DNA of 18,356 nt from a bacterium (GTDB taxonomy: Bacteria; Vulcanimicrobiota; Xenobia; Xenobiales; Xenobiaceae). Shown in pieces: positions 12,174 through 18,356 of the stretch. Location of the stretch: positions 1 to 18,356 of the forward strand of contig JAFSXH010000018.1 of NCBI GenBank assembly GCA_017444165.1. Direction: 5' to 3'. The position numbers and the translations under genes are program-made. Every line of letters begins with the position of its first letter. Positions within the stretch are counted from its first letter, which is position 1. The notes beneath the pieces were generated by a model that was not told the DNA's origin, made no database searches, and was given only the letters and a program-made list of their open reading frames with translations.

Positions 12174-12896
12174 CTATTCACCCATAGCTAGAAATAAGAT
12201 GTTATTCTTCAGTCCACCTTTGGAATCGAGCATATTCTTGGTGACTCTGACCACAAACCCCTCACGTGTAACTTCAACTGCGCCGTAATTGCGGCAATCA
12301 AAAGTATCGGTCTTCGCTCCACCCGTACCCGTCATATTGCTAGAACGGCGTTCATCTACTCCAACTTCACTCAAAACAACCAGAGGACGACTCTTAAAAG
12401 GCTTATCAAAAGTTATCCTAATCTCTTTAGCGACAAGGCCGAGATTCCAACCTCCGCTCCTCTTAAAACCTCCGCTGGAACAATAAGTCCCCTCCTCCAC
12501 CGTACCGTAAATAAAATTGGATCCCAAGGAACCAGCTCGTGCTTTATCATTTTGGGGAATGCGCACACTGCCATCGGCAAAGACGACATAAGTGGCCTCA
12601 GGATTGACGAATGAATCGACCGCAACTCTCTCCGCTCCCACACATTTCCCCTTTTGACGAGTGGTCATAACAAAACCTGGAGCTAAATCGTACTCAGAGG
12701 CACTATTGAGAATCTTGCCTTCCAGAGTAGAGATCTGTCCGTCAGACCAAAGGATGAAATTACCCCGCGAATTGGTGTAACCACCGACGGCCACATTGCT
12801 AGAGCCTCGCACATGCTGAGGATGGGCAGTGATCTTGCCAGCTAGCAAGATCAGCAACAAGAAGACAATAAAAAATACGAATGTTTTTTTAGACAT
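12174..12896 (-). CDS. Secreted protein with duplicated DG module and possible H-type lectin domain
   Basis: A 240-residue exported protein. The signal peptide is clear: SKK, a hydrophobic core to about residue 20, and likely cleavage after ITA (residue 24). Two related segments follow at about 35-56 and 91-112, each VAVxx(Y/F)xN then a strand ending in (S/A)DG. The last 80 residues (EIRITFDKPFKSRPLVVLSE, then GAVEVTREGFVVRV and LFLAMG) have the strand pattern of H-type lectin domains, which bind sugars. This is recognised by eye and not certain. The protein has several Cys suited to an oxidising compartment. The frame opens at ATG 12908, but ATG 12896, preceded by a G-rich run, gives the better signal peptide. 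It is followed by the arginase-fold gene on the same strand. Confidence 0.65.
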   Translation of the reverse strand: MSKKTFVFFIVFLLLILLAGKITAHPQHVRGSSNVAVGGYTNSRGNFILWSDGQISTLEGKILNSASEYDLAPGFVMTTRQKGKCVGAERVAVDSFVNPEATYVVFADGSVRIPQNDKARAGSLGSNFIYGTVEEGTYCSSGGFKRSGGWNLGLVAKEIRITFDKPFKSRPLVVLSEVGVDERRSSNMTGTGGAKTDTFDCRNYGAVEVTREGFVVRVTKNMLDSKGGLKNNILFLAMGE

Positions 12897-12908
12897 AAAT
12901 CCCCCCAT

Positions 12909-13256
12909 ATATAAGAAACTGCTCTGGTTTTAGTTAGACAAAATAAAATACCTGTTAAAAGAAATTCTATTTTTTGGGCAATTTACAGTGAGTTGTGGCC
13001 TGCAATCTTACGTTGTAATCCTTGTATATTGTGCCTGAAGTTGTATGTTGTAAACTCCGTGCGTTGTGCCTGCGAAGTTTTGTTCTTTTTGATTCGCTCA
13101 TGCAAAAATACAAAACTCCTGTCTACGACTGAGCCTTGTGCGTTGTAAGCCTTGCACGTTGTGCCTGAAGAATTAATTAAAGACCAGGAATTAACTCGCT
13201 TAAATTAGAAGCCGCCCACGTTTTTAGTATGTTGAGAAAAATTAGAGGTAAAAATT
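12909..13256. other. 348-base gene-free stretch with short repeats
   Basis: No gene is seen. TTGTGCCTG occurs three times (near 13029, 13064 and 13160), and variants of CGTTGTAA and TACGTTGTAA recur. Part of it (13091-13171) is an inverted copy of the repeat found at 10274 and 10588. The promoter of the minus-strand pair must lie in the left part, and that of the GNAT operon in the right part, but neither shows a convincing -35 and -10 pair. Confidence 0.65.
13091..13171 (-). repeat. Intergenic repeat family, copy C (inverted)
   Basis: Read on the minus strand it gives AAGGCTTACAACG, then CTCAGTCGTAGAC, then AGTTTTGTATTTTTGCATGA and GCGAATC, the same order as copies A and B. It lies on the opposite side of the two minus-strand genes and in inverted orientation relative to A and B. 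Confidence 0.5.
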
Positions 13257-14450
13257 TTGTCAGAGCTCCATATGGATAAACAAGAGCTCGTATTAGATGA
13301 TGGGCGTAAGATCACTATACGTGCGGCCAATATTGATGATTTAGAGAAGATCAGAAGCCTTTATCAGGCAACTTATGGAAATACTTACACTATAGTTGAG
13401 GTGGCAGATCCTAAGAAGACGGCCGAAGCCTTGCAGAGTCCTAATAATTATCTGTGGATAGTCTGCCAATTTGAAGATCGCATCGTCGGCAGTGTAATCT
13501 TCTCTGTCGATCCCTACCACCATTTAGGTAAGGCTTTTAGCGGTATTATCGACAAAGAATTTAGAGGGCAAAAATTAATCTACTCCATGATGCGTGCGGG
13601 TCACGCTTGTCTTTTGCGTGAAGGCGGACCTTGCGATCTCATATACGCCATAGTGCGCACTTTCGTTTCGGTAAATTTCCACAGCCATTTGAAAGAGCTG
13701 GGTTATATAGATTTAGGTATATTCCCCAATGTGCGCAAGTTGAGTTATTACGAGACTCACACTTTCAAGATTTGTCCTGGCCCTAATGCTTTCAAGAACC
13801 GTCGTCCTCTGCCGCGCATATACGATCAAGTGCAGACACTCTATCGTTTAGTAGACAGCCAATTGCAGTTGGGCAGTGCTATGATGAAGTCTATCGATCT
13901 GCCCGACAAGAAGACAGAATTTATCAAATTTCACGAGGCTGCTCCTGAGGATTATCCCAACGGTATCGAAGCAGAGAGAGAAAAGTTGCGCCAGGAAAAT
14001 AAGTTGCGCTTCGGTTTTTGTCCGCTCTTAGAGCCTAACCATATGCTCATAAACGATGAGAAGACGGTGAGAGCTTTTCTCAACTATCAGCCTACCGATG
14101 GCCATGCGAGCCTATTAGGGTTACAAACTGGCGAATTTGATATGGTCGATCTTTTGGAGTCTTTGGCGGCCTTTTGTGAATCTACAGATATCAAATATTT
14201 AGAGGTCCTGGCTTCAGCTTACGATCCTATGATCCAAGCTCAATTGTGGAAATCTTATTTTATACCTAGTGCTTGGTTCCCAGCGGCTCGTTTAGATAAC
14301 GGCCAACGTCAAGATTATATGATAGCTTCGCGCAGTTTTGTACCTTTGCACTTTAAAGGATTGCAATTAACCGAAGATTCTAAGCCATACCTTTTAGAAT
14401 TTTTCAAACTCTACACCGCCAGACTGTGGGAGGAGTTGGTCGATGCCTAA
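13257..14450 (+). CDS. GNAT-family N-acetyltransferase with C-terminal extension
   Basis: A 397-residue protein whose first 150 residues follow the GNAT pattern: ITIRAANIDDLEKIRSLY at the start, IVGSVIFSVDP for strand beta4, and DKEFRGQKLIYSMM where the acetyl-CoA-binding RGxGxG/A motif should be. That motif keeps Arg-Gly but lacks the later glycines, so activity is uncertain. The C-terminal part (KYLEVLASAYDPMIQAQLWKS and IPSAWFPAARLDNGQRQDYM) resembles a second acyltransferase-like module, an inference from strand pattern. The start is TTG 13257, with AGAGGT 7 bases upstream; ATG 13272 would be 22 bases away. The stop overlaps the start of the next gene by eight bases, so the two are probably coupled. 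The substrate is unknown. Confidence 0.7.
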   Translation: MSELHMDKQELVLDDGRKITIRAANIDDLEKIRSLYQATYGNTYTIVEVADPKKTAEALQSPNNYLWIVCQFEDRIVGSVIFSVDPYHHLGKAFSGIIDKEFRGQKLIYSMMRAGHACLLREGGPCDLIYAIVRTFVSVNFHSHLKELGYIDLGIFPNVRKLSYYETHTFKICPGPNAFKNRRPLPRIYDQVQTLYRLVDSQLQLGSAMMKSIDLPDKKTEFIKFHEAAPEDYPNGIEAEREKLRQENKLRFGFCPLLEPNHMLINDEKTVRAFLNYQPTDGHASLLGLQTGEFDMVDLLESLAAFCESTDIKYLEVLASAYDPMIQAQLWKSYFIPSAWFPAARLDNGQRQDYMIASRSFVPLHFKGLQLTEDSKPYLLEFFKLYTARLWEELVDA

Positions 14451-15357
14451 CTTAGAGCGCAAATTAAAAAAATTAGCTCTTAAATACGCTGGTTCTATAG
14501 CTAGACTATCCTCACAAAGCAACTTATTGACCACCCCTTCCCCTAGACAAGATCGCCTCTTTGTGCCTGCTTGCTTAGAGAGTTGGATACACCATCTATT
14601 GCAGAATCCTCAGATTGATCCTGAAATTCCTCAATTGAGAACTTTTCCCCTAACCTGGTCGGATTTGCAAAAACAGCTCCATTTTTTTTCAGATAGAGAA
14701 TTTATTGTTCATCCAGTAGATAATAAAACTTTAAATTACAGTGAAAAGATCCTGTTACATAGCGGAGCTAACTCGCATTTAAAGACCAACGAGAGAGTAA
14801 ATAATCTCTATCTATATGCTCCTCAAGGTGAAGATTGGTCGGAGACAATTTATTTAAAAGCTAGAATGCTCTCTCGCACACGGCGCAATTACTATTCTGA
14901 TCTCAATAATTTTGGTGAAATTTATCATAAAATTCACAAAGAAGATCAAAGCAGTGTGCGCCTTTGGGGTACTGTTTGGCAGTTTCAAAATTTAATATCA
15001 CAAAATTTACATTTGCAACCTCTGCCTCAAAACAGTCGAATATTTATCTTTCAAAATAGACTCTTTCCTGCGATTAATAATTTAAGAGCTGATTTAGCCA
15101 ATTTATTTGCTTTAAATGTCGAGCGCATTCATTATTTTTGTGCAGATAAAGATCTCCAGGCTATATTTTTTACCTGTAAATGTGGGTGCTGGCATATGCC
15201 CGTGACTTACCGCCTCTGTGATGGTTTATTTTACAATCCCTGTATAAAACACAGACCTATTTTAGCAAAAGAAACTGACTGCAGATTAAATTATAACTAT
15301 CTTTGCCCTTGTAGGCTTAATGCTCCTGTTATAGAATGGCAGGTGAGTGAGAATTAA
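14443..15357 (+). CDS. Unrecognised protein with a Cys-rich C terminus
   Basis: I do not recognise this 304-residue protein. The N terminus is basic (RKLKKLALKYAGSIARL). The middle has no obvious catalytic motif. The last 60 residues contain eight Cys at 245, 247, 249, 259, 267, 280, 288 and 290, including CxCxC and CPC patterns, with His 251 and His 269 nearby. That could be a zinc-binding or iron-sulfur module. No signal peptide or membrane segment is apparent. GGAGG at 14429-14433 with nine bases of spacing supports ATG 14443, which lies inside the end of the GNAT gene. The tight overlap suggests the two proteins act together, with the membrane protein encoded next. Confidence 0.6.
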   Translation: MPNLERKLKKLALKYAGSIARLSSQSNLLTTPSPRQDRLFVPACLESWIHHLLQNPQIDPEIPQLRTFPLTWSDLQKQLHFFSDREFIVHPVDNKTLNYSEKILLHSGANSHLKTNERVNNLYLYAPQGEDWSETIYLKARMLSRTRRNYYSDLNNFGEIYHKIHKEDQSSVRLWGTVWQFQNLISQNLHLQPLPQNSRIFIFQNRLFPAINNLRADLANLFALNVERIHYFCADKDLQAIFFTCKCGCWHMPVTYRLCDGLFYNPCIKHRPILAKETDCRLNYNYLCPCRLNAPVIEWQVSEN

Positions 15358-15369
15358 GGAGATTTGATA

Positions 15370-16008
15370 ATGGATCGTGAAAATGGTATACCTAGTGGAG
15401 TTCGCTTGATTTTAGGACTAATGGTAGGAGTATTAATAGGTATAGCTATGGGTAGAGGCGTAGATGTGATTCGCACCCAAGTTTCCCTGACTACTTCGAT
15501 ACTGGCTATCGTTTCAGGATTAGTATCTACCTACGTATTAAAGTTGGCTACTCCCCGCTGTGAAAGACCCACTATGTTGGGAATTTCAGCCCTACTTTTG
15601 GTTTTGGCCTGCTATATTGCAGTTGGCAACAAAGTGCTTTTAAATTCGGGTACATCCGCTATTGTAGCTTATGCTTGCGCTGGCGTACTCATGGCCCTTT
15701 TAGTCTTCACTTCTACTGCAGAATCCTCTTTGTTGTGGGCTTTTTGTATCGGAGGATTCCTATCAGGATTGTTAGGAATGTCAGTTTCGTTCATCTTCCC
15801 CAACTGTTTCTCTGTAATAACGAACAATCTAAATCCATCCGAGTTAGCGACTTTCCGCAATTACCTCTCGTTAATGTGCACGATCCCAGGCTCTTTTGCC
15901 GCTGTAGCTGGTCGTCTCTCAGGTTGGGGTTTGGTAGGCAAAGCCAAAGAGGAGATCTGGGTCTTCGATAACGACGGCAAACTGAGAGCCACTTCAGGAA
16001 CGAGATAA
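15370..16008 (+). CDS. Multi-pass membrane protein of unknown function
   Basis: A 212-residue integral membrane protein with about six hydrophobic segments (roughly residues 10-27, 40-58, 69-86, 96-114, 121-143 and 165-185), many Gly and Ser, and a short soluble C terminus ending KEEIWVFDNDGKLRATSG. No transporter signature is recognised. AAGGAG at 15356-15361 with eight bases of spacing supports ATG 15370; TTG 15364, in the same frame, is too close to the ribosome binding site. It is third in the operon after the GNAT and Cys-rich genes and ends just before a terminator. Confidence 0.7.
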   Translation: MDRENGIPSGVRLILGLMVGVLIGIAMGRGVDVIRTQVSLTTSILAIVSGLVSTYVLKLATPRCERPTMLGISALLLVLACYIAVGNKVLLNSGTSAIVAYACAGVLMALLVFTSTAESSLLWAFCIGGFLSGLLGMSVSFIFPNCFSVITNNLNPSELATFRNYLSLMCTIPGSFAAVAGRLSGWGLVGKAKEEIWVFDNDGKLRATSGTR

Positions 16009-16033
16009 AGCAGAACTTATACAATATATAGAG

Positions 16034-16061
16034 AGATCCCTAACTTTGGGGATCTTTTTTT
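16034..16061 (+). terminator. Intrinsic terminator between convergent genes
   Basis: AGATCCC (16034-16040) pairs with GGGATCT (16049-16055) around an eight-base loop and is followed by a run of T to 16061. It ends the GNAT operon. The T-run overlaps the last codons of the opposing FHA gene. Confidence 0.88.
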
Positions 16062-17184
16062 ACACCTCTTCATCCTCTAGTAAAAAGCTCTCCCAACGCA
16101 AGCTCACTTTATTGGCTAAAGTTATAATGGAGTTATTCTTCAGTTGACCGCGCAATTTTATCAAATAATTATTGATTCTAGTCGTTGAAGAATTACTGTG
16201 ATTTAAAAGTATTACACCTTTATCGGTGAACCTAACCGAACAATGGTGACGAGAGACTTGGGGATCTGTCAAAACAAAATCATTATCTGGCGATCTGCCT
16301 ATAGTAAAATCTCCAAATATCTCTAAAGTGCGCCCCCTGTTGTCGCCTTTAATAACGCTAATTCTGCCTATAGGAGCTTCATAATCTTCCTCGTCTAGAT
16401 AATCATCGTAATCTTCATCATAATCATCAGCGTAATCATCCATAAATTCTTCTTCAACAGAATCGCTCTGAGCAGAGATAAAAGTAGTCGCTCCAAATAG
16501 ATCTATCTCTTTATTAGTCTGCTCCTCTGCTTCTTTCGAGGCCACATAATCAGCGGCTTCTCGAATATAGCCTTGTTCTTGTTTGGCCATCTCCCCCATT
16601 ACATAAGCGGCAGCTTCTTCGGGTGATGGAATGTAATCTGAATCGGCTTCTGTAGATTGAGCCTCTGCAAACTCGCTCTCGCTATCCTCTTCTTCTGCTA
16701 AATCATAGACAGTAGATTCATTTTGCTCTTCTCCATCGCCGCGTTCCAGCCAGGCCAAATTGGTATTATCAACCTCTTCTTCGGGAAGTTCACCTAAATA
16801 CACAGGCTCATTAGAAGTTGGATCAATTTTGGCAATATCACCGACGACTGGAGTTATATCACTAGTAGAAACTATCTCTATTAATGATTTACCTACCTGA
16901 ATAGTTGTACCTGACACTAAGAGGGCATTTTCACAAGGTTCACCATTGACAACTACGGGAGAGAAAGCTGAACGATTAGAGATTCTGTAAGCCTTATTCT
17001 CCTCTTCCCAATGCAAAACGGCTATAAGACTAGAGGCATTTTTATCTTTAATGGTTAAAGTTCCGTCTTCTAAAGCGGTAAATTCACCAGCTCCCAATTT
17101 TATAGAGTCCCCCACTAGATCTAAGACTGCTCCAGTATCTTCCCCTTCAATGACTTCCACCTGGTAAGCACCGTCCAAAGACAT
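16060..17184 (-). CDS. FHA-domain protein with acidic linker
   Basis: A 374-residue protein that probably binds phosphothreonine peptides. The C-terminal FHA domain (about residues 272-368) is canonical: GRTLEIFGDFTIGRSPDND, then DPQVSRHHCSVRF with the Ser-Arg-His core, and NHSNSSTTRINN. The first 110 residues have an FHA-like strand order (GAVLDLVGDSIKLGAGE, PVVVNGEPCE, GTTIQVG) but lack the GRS and SRxH motifs, so this copy has probably lost phosphopeptide binding. Between them lies a long linker very rich in Glu and Asp, including a DDYADDYDEDYDDYLDEED stretch. No signal peptide is seen. GGAGG eight bases upstream supports the ATG at 17184. It is transcribed divergently from the glycosyltransferase. 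Confidence 0.88.
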   Translation of the reverse strand: MSLDGAYQVEVIEGEDTGAVLDLVGDSIKLGAGEFTALEDGTLTIKDKNASSLIAVLHWEEENKAYRISNRSAFSPVVVNGEPCENALLVSGTTIQVGKSLIEIVSTSDITPVVGDIAKIDPTSNEPVYLGELPEEEVDNTNLAWLERGDGEEQNESTVYDLAEEEDSESEFAEAQSTEADSDYIPSPEEAAAYVMGEMAKQEQGYIREAADYVASKEAEEQTNKEIDLFGATTFISAQSDSVEEEFMDDYADDYDEDYDDYLDEEDYEAPIGRISVIKGDNRGRTLEIFGDFTIGRSPDNDFVLTDPQVSRHHCSVRFTDKGVILLNHSNSSTTRINNYLIKLRGQLKNNSIITLANKVSLRWESFLLEDEEV

Positions 17185-17251
17185 AAACTAAACCTCCAAT
17201 GACAAAACCTTACAGCCTATTCCTATAAAAAGAGGCGATTCCTTGATATTA

Positions 17252-17261
17252 GCGAATTCGC
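17252..17261. promoter_or_regulatory. Ten-base perfect palindrome between divergent genes
   Basis: GCGAATTCGC is its own reverse complement. It lies between the start codons of the FHA gene and the glycosyltransferase gene, where an operator could control both. It is short enough to be chance. Confidence 0.25.
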
Positions 17262-17293
17262 GCCGCCAAAATTAGTGTCTTTTGAGTAAATTT

Positions 17294-18356
17294 ATGTCCA
17301 ATATTTCATTTAGAGTTTTTATGTTAGCCGCCCACGGAGGGAGCAATTCCAACGCCCTGCCTTTAGGAGGGGGAGCTGCTGTTTGTGAACAGTTAGTGCG
17401 TCAATGGGGAGAGGTAGCTAATTTAGATCTGACATTACTCGCTCCTGGACCGCTTAAAAATGCTGAAATAAAAGAAGATTTGATCGATCAAAGTACGCCA
17501 GGCCACCCTAGAGCCACTGTGCGCCTAGTTCGTCTGCCTATATTTGAATCTGGAGAGCACCCCAACAATCTCAGCACACTCCGTTATGCTTCTTTCTGTC
17601 GTCAATTTGAAAAATTATGTACAGATTACGTCCTTCAACAGAGGCCAGATGTAGTTCTGACTCACGACATTTCCGAAGGACCCAATTTCAGACAATTAAA
17701 AAGTAACGGCATACCTTGCGTACCCATATTTCATGTAGATGTGGCCGATTTTTTCTGTCGCATGTATTTAAATGAGTTTTTCTCTCCCCGTCAGTGCCAA
17801 GAGTTTTTCCTAAAGTTTCACCGCTCCATCCTCTGCCCAGATATTATCCATCTGGCTTTTGGCAAACAATTTAACGCCGTCCAAACTTGTCCCAAACTCA
17901 TAGTTCCCTCTCAAGGTATGAATGAGATCATGCTCGATACCTATTACAATGTTGAAAATCTAGATGAGCGCATAGAAGTTATTCCCTGGGGAGCTCCCCT
18001 ACCGCTATTTAGTCGAGCAGAAGTTGAAGATGCAATTTATCAGATAAACAGCGAATTTAATCTAGAACCTGAAGATCCAGTTATCGTTATGCTCTCCAGA
18101 ATATCCCCTGAAAAGGCCCAACACAAACTAATTGAAGCCCTAGCCTGGGGTGAAGAGTTAGGGATGACGATCCCCCACCTCAAAGTAATAATTTGCGGCG
18201 AAGCGGCCTACATGGGCGGCGATAGGTTCTTTAATAAGCTAAAAACCAAAGCTAATAAATTACACAAAACGAGAGTAATCTTCCCAGGCCACGTGGGCGG
18301 CTTAAAAAAAGCGGCCATCCTCTCAAGGGCCAATGTTTTTGTCTCTACCTCCCGCC
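17294..18356 (+). CDS. GT-B glycosyltransferase (family 4 type), cut by the window end
   Basis: An open frame from ATG 17294 continues to the last base, giving about 354 residues without a stop. The N-terminal half contains FRVFMLAAHGGSN and a Gly-rich ALPLGGGAAVCEQL loop of the donor or acceptor domain, and PCVPIFHVDVADFF. The second Rossmann-like domain starts with PVIVMLSRISPEKAQHKLIEAL, the usual strand with Arg and Lys near the sugar-nucleotide diphosphate. It continues with RVIFPGHVGGLKKAAILSRANVFVSTSR, the pre-catalytic region of GT4 enzymes; the expected E-x7-E lies beyond the window. The acceptor and sugar are unknown. The ribosome binding site is weak, and Met 10 at 17321 is an alternative start. 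It diverges from the FHA gene. Confidence 0.8.
   Translation, partial: MSNISFRVFMLAAHGGSNSNALPLGGGAAVCEQLVRQWGEVANLDLTLLAPGPLKNAEIKEDLIDQSTPGHPRATVRLVRLPIFESGEHPNNLSTLRYASFCRQFEKLCTDYVLQQRPDVVLTHDISEGPNFRQLKSNGIPCVPIFHVDVADFFCRMYLNEFFSPRQCQEFFLKFHRSILCPDIIHLAFGKQFNAVQTCPKLIVPSQGMNEIMLDTYYNVENLDERIEVIPWGAPLPLFSRAEVEDAIYQINSEFNLEPEDPVIVMLSRISPEKAQHKLIEALAWGEELGMTIPHLKVIICGEAAYMGGDRFFNKLKTKANKLHKTRVIFPGHVGGLKKAAILSRANVFVSTSR

Overview
The window is bacterial chromosome: an infC-rpmI-rplT operon, near-consensus TTGACA/TATAAT promoters, GGAGG-type ribosome binding sites, type II toxin-antitoxin and Fic genes, and type IV pilin-like genes with class III signal peptides. Base composition is moderately AT-rich. 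The phylum cannot be named from the sequence alone. A Dus3-like tRNA dihydrouridine synthase and an unusual arginase-fold protein suggest a lineage outside the well-studied phyla, which is an inference.

Layout. Positions 1-564 hold a pilin-like gene. Positions 646-3580 are a tight housekeeping operon: dihydrouridine synthase, purine-nucleoside phosphorylase (deoD) and an RNase Z-type metallo-hydrolase. Positions 3581-7748 look like an accessory island: RelB/DinJ antitoxin, PIN toxin, Fic protein, pilin-like gene 2, an Rpn/PD-(D/E)XK protein and pilin-like gene 3. Positions 7755-9217 are the infC-rpmI-rplT operon with a consensus promoter, a structured leader and a probable AUU start for IF-3. 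An inositol-monophosphatase-family gene follows. A 672-base repeat-rich gap leads to two minus-strand genes, an arginase-fold protein with altered metal ligands and a secreted protein with a possible H-type lectin domain. A second repeat-rich gap lies beyond them. Positions 13257-16008 are an operon of a GNAT protein, a Cys-rich unknown and a multi-pass membrane protein, ending at a terminator. A minus-strand FHA protein and a divergent, truncated GT-B glycosyltransferase close the window.

Main observation. All three pilin-like genes carry an AG dinucleotide tract just after the start codon. In gene 1 the tract is (AG)7A and the ATG is in frame with the pilin. In genes 2 and 3 it is (AG)9A, and the ATG that follows a good ribosome binding site runs to a stop after 16 codons, so the pilin frame is reached only from a poorly placed TTG. 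This is what slipped-strand phase variation looks like. Genes 2 and 3 are also almost identical over 182 bases at the 5' end (3 mismatches) and then diverge, which points to gene conversion of the secretion and assembly module and diversification of the surface-exposed part. The two direct repeats flank the Rpn gene.
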